Source of the DNA: Hydrogenophaga sp040372165
GTDB taxonomy: Bacteria > Pseudomonadota > Gammaproteobacteria > Burkholderiales > Burkholderiaceae_C
DNA length: 64,000 nt
Reading direction: 5' to 3'
Assembly: GCF_040372165.1 (NCBI RefSeq)
Contig: NZ_BAABWG010000003.1
Coordinates: 62,001 to 126,000, forward strand
The notes beneath the pieces were generated by a model. The model saw only the letters and a program-made list of their open reading frames with translations. It did no database searches and had not been told where the DNA came from. Shown piece by piece: positions 16,660-24,682 of this stretch; the stretch's first letter is position 1, and every line of letters begins with the position of its first letter. Made by a program: the position numbers and the translations under genes.

Positions 16660-18327
16660 CTAGGGGTTCTTGAACTCAGCCTTCGGGCCAAGGTAGAACC
16701 ACCAGTTCAGCAGCAGGCATACGCCGTAGAAAATGGCGAATCCATACAGCGCGTTCTCAGGCGTGGCAGCCTTGATCTGCTCACCAAACACCTGGGGAAT
16801 CACAAAAGCGCCGTATGCAGCCACTGCCGAGGTCCAGCCCAGCACCGGGCCAGCCTGCTCCTTCGGAAACACCATGGCAATCGTGCGGAAGGTCGAACCG
16901 TTGCCAATGCCCGAGGCAGCAAACAGCACCAGGAAAAGCAGGAAGAAGGGAACGAAGAACACTTCAGGCGTGGCCGAGACGTAAGCGGCATGCATGTAGT
17001 AGGCAGTGCCCAGCGAGGCCACCACCAGCACCACCGACACGATCTGCGTCACCAGCGCACCACCGACCTTGTCGGCGATCCAGCCACCCACCGGGCGGAT
17101 GAAGGCACCGATGAAAGGGCCCATCCAGGCATACATCAGCGCGCTGGGGGCGTTCGGGTTCACAGCGGTGTGCACCATCACGCCGTCAGCACCCATCACG
17201 TGAGTGAAGCCGAAGATCACCTTGATGGCCAGGGCGAACGCCGCCGAGAAGCCGATGAAGCTGCCGAAGGTCATGGTGTAGATCACGCTCATGACCCAGG
17301 TATGCCGGTTGCCGAAGATCTTGAACTGGCGCTGCAGGTTGGGCTTGATGTCGCCCGGGATGAGTTTCATCAGCAGCACGGTCGATGCGATCACCGCAGC
17401 CATGACGATCCACTTGGCCCAGCTCGGAGCGCCCAGACCGGTCGGTGCAGGCAGGATGATGTACAGGCCAATGGCGGCCGTCAGGAAGCCGATGGCCAGC
17501 ATGCCGATGATCTTGGAAGCGCCGCCAATGAAAGAGCCAGGATTGGGTGTGACTTCATCGCTCTTGATGGTGTTCATACCGAACCAGCCGGCAAAGGCCA
17601 GCGGCACCAGGAGCAGCAGCCAGACGAAGCCGGCGTTCTGGATCCAGGTTTGCGAGCCAGCGGCGGCCTTGCCGATGAGCGAACCAGACGCCTGCACCAG
17701 TGTGGTGGACTCACCACCAAAGCTGCCGAACAGGCCGAAGGTCATGACCAGCGGCACCAGGATCTGCATCGTGGTCACGCCAGCATTGCCCAGGCCTGCG
17801 TTCAGGCCCAGCGCAAGTCCTTGCATCTTCTTGGGATAGAAGAAGCTGATGTTGGACATCGAGGAAGCAAAGTTGCCGCCGCCAAAACCTGAGAGCAGCG
17901 CCAGCAACTGGAACATCCACAACGGCGTGGTCTTGTCTTGCAGCGCAAAGCCCAGGCCCACCGCCGGAATCATCAACAATGCCGTGGTGAAGAAGATGGT
18001 GTTGCGGCCACCGGCAATGCGGATGAAAAAGCTGGACGGAATGCGCAGCGTGGCGCCCGTCAGACCTGCGATGGCTGCGAGCGTGAACAGCTCGGCCGGT
18101 TTGAACGGGAAGCCCGCGTTGAGCATCTGCACGGTGACCATGCTCCAGATCACCCACACGGCAAAGCCGCAGAGCAGACTGGGAATGGAGATCCAGAGGT
18201 TCCGCGAGGCAATGCGCTTGCCTTGTGCGTTCCAGAAGCGCTCGTCTTCCGGGCGCCAGTCGGTCAGCTCATGCGAGCCGCTGGCCTTGGGGGATGGGGT
18301 GTTCATGGTGTTGACTCCGGTTGCCAT
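16660..18327 (-). CDS. narK2: NarK-family nitrate/nitrite transporter, second copy (NarK2 type)
   Basis: Major-facilitator carrier for nitrate uptake or nitrate/nitrite exchange in the inner membrane. The 555-aa product has an N-terminal hydrophilic stretch of about 50 residues and then about 12 hydrophobic helices. NarK signatures are visible: GFGGGNFASSMSNISFFYPKK (quoted in part: GGGNFASSMSNISFFYP) in helix 5, and SGIGNGSTFRTIAMVFPKE in the second half, the two nitrate-signature regions. The start at 18327 has GGAGG 9 nt upstream and lies 4 bp after the narK1 stop; an internal ATG seven codons on (MNTPSPKA) is also possible. Tandem narK1-narK2 ahead of narGHJI is typical of denitrifiers, where type 1 acts as a proton symporter and type 2 as an antiporter. 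Confidence 0.93.
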   Translation of the reverse strand: MATGVNTMNTPSPKASGSHELTDWRPEDERFWNAQGKRIASRNLWISIPSLLCGFAVWVIWSMVTVQMLNAGFPFKPAELFTLAAIAGLTGATLRIPSSFFIRIAGGRNTIFFTTALLMIPAVGLGFALQDKTTPLWMFQLLALLSGFGGGNFASSMSNISFFYPKKMQGLALGLNAGLGNAGVTTMQILVPLVMTFGLFGSFGGESTTLVQASGSLIGKAAAGSQTWIQNAGFVWLLLLVPLAFAGWFGMNTIKSDEVTPNPGSFIGGASKIIGMLAIGFLTAAIGLYIILPAPTGLGAPSWAKWIVMAAVIASTVLLMKLIPGDIKPNLQRQFKIFGNRHTWVMSVIYTMTFGSFIGFSAAFALAIKVIFGFTHVMGADGVMVHTAVNPNAPSALMYAWMGPFIGAFIRPVGGWIADKVGGALVTQIVSVVLVVASLGTAYYMHAAYVSATPEVFFVPFFLLFLVLFAASGIGNGSTFRTIAMVFPKEQAGPVLGWTSAVAAYGAFVIPQVFGEQIKAATPENALYGFAIFYGVCLLLNWWFYLGPKAEFKNP

Positions 18328-18331
18328 GGTT

Positions 18332-19603
18332 TCAGGCCTCCACTGCCAGTTGGTTGTTATTGCCGCCGCGAACCACATCGGTGCGACGGACTTCGGTCCA
18401 GTACATCCAGATCAGCGAGACCCAGACCACGCCGTACATCAGCATGAAGGCACTGGAGCGGATGCCTGTGTAGTCCAGCAGCGCGCCGAACATGATGGGA
18501 AGAATGAAGCCGCCCAGACCACCGGCCAGTCCGACGATGCCGGAGATGGTGCCGATGTTGCCGGGGTAGTCATCGCTGATGTACTTGAAGACGCTGGCCT
18601 TGCCAAAGGCCCAGGCCATGCCCAGGATGAACATGAGGCCGGTGAACACGTACACGTTCAAACCGATGTGGAAAGTCGTCGCGCCGTTGACCGTGTTGAT
18701 GGTGAAATCGGTCTGGGGATAGGACAGGATGAACAGGCAGATCCAGCTCACCCACATGACCCACCAGGTCACACTGTGGGCGCCGTATTTGTCGGACATC
18801 CAGCCACCGATGGCACGCAGCACACCACCGGGCAAGGAGAAGCAGGCGGCCAGCAAAGCGGCCACGCGGATATCAAGGCCGTATTCGCCCACGTAGTACT
18901 GCACCATCCACAGCGACAAGGCCACGTAGCCACCGAACACGATGCTGTAGTACTGGCAGTACTTGAGCACACGGGGATCTTTCAGTGCCTTGAGCTGGTC
19001 CATGAACTTGGTGTTCGATGGCACCAGGTGGGCTGGATCGCTGGCGCTACCGAACCAGAAAATGATCAGCGTGCCGAGCATGATGGCGGCATAGACCTTG
19101 GGCACCATCGTCCATCCGAAGGCCACCAGAATGGCTGGCGCCACAAACTTGTTGAAGGCAGCGCCCGAGTTGCCGGCACCGAAGATGCCCATGGCCATGC
19201 CCTGGCGGTTCTTGGGGAACCAGCGGGCCACGTAAGGTGTGCCCACCGAGAACGAGCCACCGGCCAGACCCAGCACCAGGCCGATGACCAAGAAGTGCCA
19301 GAACTCGGTGGCATAAGCCATCAGCCAGATGGCAGGCACGGTGATCGCCAGCAACACGGCCATCACGATGCGTCCACCGAACTTATCGGTCCAGATACCT
19401 AGGGGCACTCGAACCAGAGCGCCCGATAGCACGGGCATGGCGGTCAGCAGACCGAACTCGGTGGCATTGAGACCCAGTTCTTTTTTCAGCGGGATGCCAA
19501 TCACCGCGAACATCATCCAGACCATGAAGCACACCGTGAATGCCCATGTGCTCACGATCAGAACGGACCAGGCCTTGCGTTGGTTTCTCAGTTCAGAGGC
19601 CAT
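18332..19603 (-). CDS. narK1: NarK-family nitrate transporter, first copy (NarK1 type)
   Basis: A 423-aa major-facilitator protein with 12 predicted helices. It shows the type 1 NarK pattern: RVPLGIWTDKFGGR between helices 2 and 3, GLAGGSFSVGTPYVARWFP in helix 5 and FGKASVFKYISDDYP in the C-terminal half, containing the nitrate-signature Gly-rich runs. The ATG opening MASELRNQRK has GGAGA 5 nt upstream; a frame extension above it has no RBS. It is the first gene after the FNR-box promoter, so narK1-narK2-narGHJI-ppi-can is probably one anaerobically induced transcript. The 192-bp gap to narL holds the promoter elements listed separately. Confidence 0.93.
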   Translation of the reverse strand: MASELRNQRKAWSVLIVSTWAFTVCFMVWMMFAVIGIPLKKELGLNATEFGLLTAMPVLSGALVRVPLGIWTDKFGGRIVMAVLLAITVPAIWLMAYATEFWHFLVIGLVLGLAGGSFSVGTPYVARWFPKNRQGMAMGIFGAGNSGAAFNKFVAPAILVAFGWTMVPKVYAAIMLGTLIIFWFGSASDPAHLVPSNTKFMDQLKALKDPRVLKYCQYYSIVFGGYVALSLWMVQYYVGEYGLDIRVAALLAACFSLPGGVLRAIGGWMSDKYGAHSVTWWVMWVSWICLFILSYPQTDFTINTVNGATTFHIGLNVYVFTGLMFILGMAWAFGKASVFKYISDDYPGNIGTISGIVGLAGGLGGFILPIMFGALLDYTGIRSSAFMLMYGVVWVSLIWMYWTEVRRTDVVRGGNNNQLAVEA

Positions 19604-19692
19604 TTCTTTCTCCAGAAAGTCATGGCATGTACTGTCCCGCGATGCGGCGCAGGCGACCATCCGTCAATGGTGTGGTCGAGTTTGATCAGAAG

Positions 19693-19720
19693 AACGATGC
19701 GCGCCCGCTGGCGCATCGTT
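19693..19720 (-). other. Stem-loop at the predicted 5' end of the narK1 mRNA
   Basis: Perfect 10-bp stem AACGATGCGC (19693-19702) with GCGCATCGTT (19711-19720) and an 8-nt loop. With the FNR box centred at -41.5, transcription would begin at about 19721, so this hairpin would form the extreme 5' end of the nar message, a place where stem-loops slow RNase E attack. It has no T-run on either strand, so it is a poor terminator for narL. Confidence 0.6.
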
Positions 19721-19755
19721 CGAAAGAACTAGTCCGTCCGGAATTTCCTGATCAA

Positions 19756-19769
19756 TTGATCTGGATCAA
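19756..19769 (-). promoter_or_regulatory. FNR/Anr box of the narK1 promoter
   Basis: TTGATCTGGATCAA is a perfect FNR consensus (TTGAT-N4-ATCAA). It stands 153 bp before the narK1 start codon. A TAGTTC-like -10 on the minus strand at 19726-19731 is at the right distance for a class II activator at -41.5. Confidence 0.88.
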
Positions 19770-19795
19770 CCCGATCCAGATGCGGATGGAGGCCG

Positions 19796-20587
19796 TCAGA
19801 CCAGTCCGTGGTTCGTCGCGTAGACCGCGGCCTGCACGCGCGAATTCAGCTCCAGCTTGCGCAGTATGTGTTGCACATGGATCTTCACCGTGGTTTCGGC
19901 AATATCGAGCCCACGTGCAATCAGCTTGTTGCTCTCGCCTTTGGCAATGAGCACCAGAATCTCGCGTTCACGGGGAGAGAGGCTGGACAAGGCTTCATCT
20001 TCAGGACCATCGGCCGCCACTGCCGCAGCCCCGGCTCCCTGCGCTTGAGCCTCTGTCGCCTGTGGCGTTTGTGCCCCACCGACACCTCCTGGCGTCGACG
20101 CAGGTGACCGACGCGCCCGGAACACCGACACCAGCTTGGTCATCATCTCGGGGCTGATGACCGACTCCCCGTCAAGCACCTTGAAGATGGTGTCGATGAG
20201 CTGGTCCGATTCCACGGTTTTGAGCAGGTATCCGTCTGCCCCTGCCTGCAAGGCAGCCGCAAGATCCTTCTCATCTTCACTGACTGTCAGCATCAACACT
20301 TTGGCTGTCTGAGCAGATTCCTTGATGGAAGCAATGCCGTCCACCCCTCTGACGCCCGGCAGATGGTTGTCCAACAAGATGACATCCGGTTGGTCTTTTT
20401 CGAGGCAACGAAGTGCCTCGCCCACGTCCCCTGCCTCGCACACCACCTCCAGCCGGTCATCTTGCGCCAGCAGCGCGCGCAAGCCCCGGCGAAACAGGTT
20501 GTGATCGTCAACCAGCATCAGACGGACACAGGTTGGCATGGCGGCGTTGTTGGCAGCAGAGGTGTCAGCAGGAGGGAGCGGGCTCAT
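19796..20587 (-). CDS. narL: Nitrate/nitrite response regulator
   Basis: Cytoplasmic DNA-binding regulator phosphorylated by NarX. In the 263-aa protein the receiver domain (about 20-140) has the acidic pair Asp27/Asp28, the phospho-acceptor Asp73 (VILLDNHLPG) and the Lys in GYLLKTV. A linker of about 40 residues rich in Ala/Gly/Gln/Pro is longer than in E. coli NarL. The C-terminal LuxR helix-turn-helix is LSPREREILVLIAKGESNKLIARGL plus TVKIHVQHILRKL (about 200-262). The ATG overlaps the narX stop by 4 nt (ATGA), so the pair is translationally coupled. The stop lies 27 bp from the FNR box of the transporter operon it presumably controls. Confidence 0.95.
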   Translation of the reverse strand: MSPLPPADTSAANNAAMPTCVRLMLVDDHNLFRRGLRALLAQDDRLEVVCEAGDVGEALRCLEKDQPDVILLDNHLPGVRGVDGIASIKESAQTAKVLMLTVSEDEKDLAAALQAGADGYLLKTVESDQLIDTIFKVLDGESVISPEMMTKLVSVFRARRSPASTPGGVGGAQTPQATEAQAQGAGAAAVAADGPEDEALSSLSPREREILVLIAKGESNKLIARGLDIAETTVKIHVQHILRKLELNSRVQAAVYATNHGLV

Positions 20588-22509
20588 GAGAGAAAAGCAG
20601 AGTCACGGAAAACGTCAATGCCCATGGTACCCACATTGCTCGCAGCAACGGGATAAGGCGGCAACTCCAGTGTCACCGAGGTTCCCTGCCCTGGTGCCGA
20701 AACCACATCGACCTTGGCGCCAATGCGCTCAGCACGTTCGCGCATGATCTTGGTCCCCACATGGGTTTGCGCCAGCGATTGCCCTGTATCAAAACCATCG
20801 CCGTTATCGCGCACGGTGAACACCCACTGCTCGCCTTTGACCACTTCCAGACTCACATGTGAGGCCTGGGCATGCTTGCGCACGTTCGACAACGCTTCCT
20901 GCACCACATGCAGCACTTGCACCTGAACGTCGGCAGGCAAGGGCAAACCTTCGCCTTCCACGTGCAAGCGTGTCGTGATGACGGTCTGGTGCTGGAATTT
21001 CTGGAGCGTTTCCTGCAGGGCCTGCTCAATGTCGTCGGTATTGGTGCGGGTACGGAAGTGCACCAGAAGCTCTCGCACGTCTCCGATGCTGCCCTTGAGC
21101 CCTTCGTCCAGCTCGTCCAGTGACTGCCTGACCTTCTCGCTCTGCCCCTTGTCAATGGAAGTGCGCAGCAACTGCGCCTGAATCTTCAAAAACGCCAGCG
21201 ACTGCGCAATCGAATCGTGCAGCTCACGCGCCAGCAAAGAGCGCTCTTCGCCCACTGCTGCCTCTCGCTCCAGCGCAGCGGCGCGCAGACCCTCCAGTGC
21301 GCTCGCCAGATGGCTGGCCAGCGCATCCAGCAACTCCACCTCTTCTGCGGTCAGACTGATGTTCCCCCGATAGAAGAGATCGATCTCCCCGATGAGGCGT
21401 TGCTGCAAACGCACCGGAACGCTCACCAGCTGCTCATAGCCAATGCGGGCGCATCGTCGCAACGGCGCCTCCTCGGCTTTGTGGATAGGAATCACACGTG
21501 TCGTGGCATTCGGTTGCAGGGAGCCACAGGCACACGCACCCGCCATCAGGCTTTTTTCTTCATCGCGCAATTCACTGGGGAAGCAGTCCGAAGCCAGCAT
21601 CAGGTAGCGCTGATTGGCCTCATCCGACCACCGCACGGCCACAGCATCGGCGCCCATGACGCCTCGCACCCGCCGGGCAAAACCGTTGGACAGCTCCTCA
21701 ATCGAATTGGCCGTGGCCAGAAAGGCGCTCACCTCATAAAGCGCCTCCAATCGGGCACGCTGCGCTTCAATGTGCTGCGTCTTCTCCGTAACCTTGGCCT
21801 CCAGCCCCTGATACAAGCCCTGCAAAGTCACGGCCATCCGGTTGAAGCCATCAGCGACCTGCCCGAACTCGTCCTGAGTGTCCACGTCTACCCGTGTCCC
21901 GAAATCTCCCGCCTCCAGTTGCTGCAAGCCTCGATGCAAATGGGCCAGCGGGTTGATGACGTAAAGGTAGCCGGTGTAGAGCATGACCACGGCGCCGCCA
22001 ATGGCCAGGGCCATCATCATGAACTGGAACAGGTTCAGTATCGCCGTGAAGCCAGAGAGCTGACGTTCGATCTCCAGAACAAGTTTGTCAATGGCGGCCA
22101 CAAATTCGGTTGTCGGCCCCAACAAGCCAACGCCCGCGTCGGGCGACCAGTTCAGCAAATGTTCTCTTTGCGCGACCCAGCCTTGCTCCACCAGGAGAAA
22201 CTCGCGTCGCACATCGGCATCCCAGGGCACGAACAACGGGCGTGCCGCATCACCCGAGCGCAACAAACTCAGGCTCCGATCAAACTGGCCAACGAGGTCA
22301 GCCACCTTTTCCTCGGGCAACTGTGCCTGAACCGCACTCGCCAGTCGCCATGTCTGCATGCGCATTCGGCCCGCCTCATTCACGGCCGCAGCCCCACCCT
22401 CGAGCTGATACGTCACCCACAAGGTCAGACCAATCGAGGCCAGAGCAGTCAAAAACAGTCCGGCGCCAATGCGGATGAGCTTGGTAGAGAGAGATGCCTT
22501 TTGGGTCAC
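20584..22509 (-). CDS. narX: Nitrate/nitrite sensor histidine kinase
   Basis: Inner-membrane sensor that binds nitrate in its periplasmic domain and phosphorylates NarL. The domains in order are: TM1 (LIRIGAGLFLTALASIGL), a periplasmic four-helix domain starting with the P-box NEAGRMRMQTWRLA, TM2 (LFQFMMMALAIGGAVVML), HAMP (PLAHLHRGLQQLEAGDFG), a coiled coil, a Cys-containing GAF-like region (ACACGSLQ) and the HisKA_3 box LARELHDSIAQSL with the phospho-His. An HATPase domain follows with the N, G1 (DNGDGFD) and G2 (GTSVTLELP) blocks. The best start is the GTG at 22509 (VTQKASLSTK), just before TM1. No SD is visible there, and codons further upstream belong to the 22545-23269 repeat. This suggests the native narX 5' region was altered when the repeat arrived. 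Confidence 0.93.
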   Translation of the reverse strand: MTQKASLSTKLIRIGAGLFLTALASIGLTLWVTYQLEGGAAAVNEAGRMRMQTWRLASAVQAQLPEEKVADLVGQFDRSLSLLRSGDAARPLFVPWDADVRREFLLVEQGWVAQREHLLNWSPDAGVGLLGPTTEFVAAIDKLVLEIERQLSGFTAILNLFQFMMMALAIGGAVVMLYTGYLYVINPLAHLHRGLQQLEAGDFGTRVDVDTQDEFGQVADGFNRMAVTLQGLYQGLEAKVTEKTQHIEAQRARLEALYEVSAFLATANSIEELSNGFARRVRGVMGADAVAVRWSDEANQRYLMLASDCFPSELRDEEKSLMAGACACGSLQPNATTRVIPIHKAEEAPLRRCARIGYEQLVSVPVRLQQRLIGEIDLFYRGNISLTAEEVELLDALASHLASALEGLRAAALEREAAVGEERSLLARELHDSIAQSLAFLKIQAQLLRTSIDKGQSEKVRQSLDELDEGLKGSIGDVRELLVHFRTRTNTDDIEQALQETLQKFQHQTVITTRLHVEGEGLPLPADVQVQVLHVVQEALSNVRKHAQASHVSLEVVKGEQWVFTVRDNGDGFDTGQSLAQTHVGTKIMRERAERIGAKVDVVSAPGQGTSVTLELPPYPVAASNVGTMGIDVFRDSAFLS

Positions 22510-22544
22510 GAGGCGTAGCTTAGCGCCGAAGCGGTAGATGGGGA

Positions 22545-23269
22545 AGTTTGAGAAGGCGAAGAAGACGATGGGGGGGACAGCGGCGTATTTCACGACGCCG
22601 GAGCAGATGAGGGCGGGGCCGAGGATTAGTTGATTATTGGACCTCAGCCAAGGGCGTGGCAGGTCCGGGTTTCCCGGCCTGCACCATGCCGTCCCCCAGT
22701 GGGGGAAGCTGCGCACGCAGCGCAGGGGGCGTCTTTTCTTCCCCCCTATCCCCCCAGCCCCCTTTCCACCCCGCCGGGCGGAAAGGGGGAGCTCTCATTT
22801 GGTTTCTGGTCTCCGACTGGGCTTCTACGGCTCGATGCGTCGCCACCGTGGTTTGGGGTACATGCATTTCGCTGAGGCTGTCGTAGATACCTCGGCATCG
22901 GTCTTCTCGCCCACGGCGCCCATCTGACTTTGCCGCTTCGCGGCTTGTCAGATGGGCGCTTGCTTCACGCGTTGCCAATCTCGATGGCCTGCAATGTCTC
23001 GCTCGCAGGCAACCGGCGAGCCGCGCAGCGGCAATGCTGGTCGACTGCCGTGGGCGCATCAAGGGCAGGCGAAGTCTCTACGACAGTGGCTTTTGCATGA
23101 AGCCGCCTCAGGTGAGGCGGCGCAGTCAAACCGAGGGTGCGGCGGATCCGGGTTTCCCGGTCCGCATCGCGCCGCCCCCTTGAGGGGGTCGCGCGAAGCG
23201 CGGCGGGGGTGCTTCTCTCCATCGCCCCGGCGGGGTGGAAAGGGGGCTGGGGGGATAGGGGGGAAGGGC
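22545..23269 (+). repeat. Long composite intergenic repeat, copy 2
   Basis: Same orientation and order as copy 1. The first 90 bp match the last 30 codons of the acyl-CoA dehydrogenase gene with two visible changes, although no such gene is present here. The variable block (about 22844-22912) differs from copy 1 and instead resembles the copy at 43022-43536. The stem arms are at 22878-22887, 22908-22928, 22947-22959, 23047-23056 and 23077-23086. It occupies the gap from 36 bp before the narX start to the LLM oxidoreductase gene; the remaining 23270-23405 is purine-rich and holds no gene. Confidence 0.9.
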
Positions 23270-23405
23270 GAGGTCGTCGCAAGACAGCGCCGCAGGCAAA
23301 ACGAGCCTGCATCGCAAATCGGAGATAGGGGGAAAGAGAAAAAGGTAGGAATGAAGGAGAAGTGGAAAAGCACACAGATGTGGAAGGTACAAAAGCCCAA
23401 AAGCC

Positions 23406-24419
23406 TCACCCCTTCATCACATCCCCTGCGATCGACAACGACCGCAACCGCAAATCCAGATCAAACACATCACTCACCAGCACAAGCTCATCCGCCTCCG
23501 TCGCATTCGCCAACTGCTGCAAGCCAGACTTCACCGTCTCTGGGCTCCCCACCACCGCACAAGCCAGAAAATCCGCAATCGCAGCACGGGCGCGCTCATC
23601 GAGTTGCTCCAGGAAACCTTCCAGCGGCTTGGGCAGCAAGCCACGTCGCCCGGTCAGAATGCCGAGCACGCGCTGATAAGTGCTGCTGGCCAGGTACTCG
23701 GCTTCTTCATCCGTGGGCGCAGCAATCAGCGGCACGCCAATCGCCGCATAAGGCTTGTCCAGCGTCGCCGATGGCTTGAAGTTGGTCCGATACACCTCCA
23801 GCGCCTGCAGCAGGTAGCGCGGTGCAAAGTGCGAGGCGAACGCATAAGGCAAACCCAGGTGCGCGGCCAACTGCGCCGAAAACAGGCTCGAGCCCAGCAG
23901 CCAGATCGGCACTTGCGTACCGGCGCCTGGCGTGGCCACCAGCGGCTGGCCCGGCTGTGCTGGCGAGAGCAAGTGCTGCAACTCTGCCACGTCGCGCGGA
24001 AAATCGTCTTCGCGTTCCACCCGGTCGCGCCGCAGTGCCCGCATGGTCATCTGGTCGGTGCCGGGCGCGCGGCCAAGGCCGAGGTCGATTCGGCCCGGGT
24101 ACAGCTCGGCCAGGGTGCCAAAGGCCTCGGCCACCACCAGCGGCGCATGGTTGGGCAACATCACGCCGCCAGAGCCCACGCGAATACGCTGCGTGCCGCC
24201 GGCAATGTGGCCCACCAGCACCGCCGTGGCGGAACTGGCGATGCCGATCATGTTGTGGTGCTCGGCCAGCCAGTAGCGTTCAAAGCCAAGTGATTCAGCA
24301 TGCTGCGCCGTCTTCATCGCAATGCCCAGGGCGTCGGCCACCGTGCCGCCTTCGCGCACCGCCACCAGGTCCAGCATGGACAGCTTGATCTCGTTCAAGG
24401 GCTTGTATCCGGTATTCAT
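23406..24419 (-). CDS. LLM-class flavin-dependent oxidoreductase (YhbW/luciferase-like)
   Basis: Predicted FMNH2-dependent monooxygenase with a luciferase-type TIM barrel, 337 aa, close to the usual 330-340. Visible family blocks are KPLNEIKLSMLDLV at the N-terminus, RYWLAEHHNM with the active-site His, QRIRVGSGGVMLPNHAPL, VAEAFGTLAELYPGRIDLGLGRAPGTD and PYAFASHFAP. The start is the ATG of MNTGYKPLN; upstream codons lack homology and no strong SD is present. It is divergent from the ene-reductase across a 263-bp gap. YhbW-type proteins have no firmly known substrate, so specificity is open. Confidence 0.88.
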   Translation of the reverse strand: MNTGYKPLNEIKLSMLDLVAVREGGTVADALGIAMKTAQHAESLGFERYWLAEHHNMIGIASSATAVLVGHIAGGTQRIRVGSGGVMLPNHAPLVVAEAFGTLAELYPGRIDLGLGRAPGTDQMTMRALRRDRVEREDDFPRDVAELQHLLSPAQPGQPLVATPGAGTQVPIWLLGSSLFSAQLAAHLGLPYAFASHFAPRYLLQALEVYRTNFKPSATLDKPYAAIGVPLIAAPTDEEAEYLASSTYQRVLGILTGRRGLLPKPLEGFLEQLDERARAAIADFLACAVVGSPETVKSGLQQLANATEADELVLVSDVFDLDLRLRSLSIAGDVMKG

Positions 24420-24602
24420 GCCCGAATTGTGGCCAAAAGCCTGGCGCTTGTGTGTCACCTTCCAATTGCCCCTTCGCACAGAAAGCAGTCATCCGTGTGA
24501 TGGAAGGTCTTTGGGTTTCGGATTAGTCTGTGGTTTTCAAGGGCTCAATGCCGACATTCCGTTCCCCCTCACCTCACATCCCAACTGTGACAACCCGATC
24601 AA

Positions 24603-24668
24603 CAGACAGACAGACAGACAGACTGATTGATTGATTGTTGATTGATAGAAAGATAGAAAGATAGAAAG
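24603..24668 (+). repeat. Tetranucleotide microsatellite in the 5' region of the ene-reductase gene
   Basis: Five CAGA units (24603-24622), then GATT/GTTGATT units (24624-24646), then three GATAGAAA units (from 24644). It ends 14 bp before the start codon, so it covers the probable 5' UTR and perhaps the promoter. Its composition is unlike the surrounding GC-rich DNA. Such tracts change length by slippage. Confidence 0.85.
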
Positions 24669-24682
24669 CGAGAGACCTCTTC

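Noticed and set aside
7127..23269. Composite transposon bounded by insertion sequences
   Set aside because: The direct repeats have no transposase and no short target duplication that I can see; they look like recombination substrates.
24603..24668. CRISPR array or tandem transposon ends
   Set aside because: Units are 4-8 bp and directly adjacent without spacers; a microsatellite.
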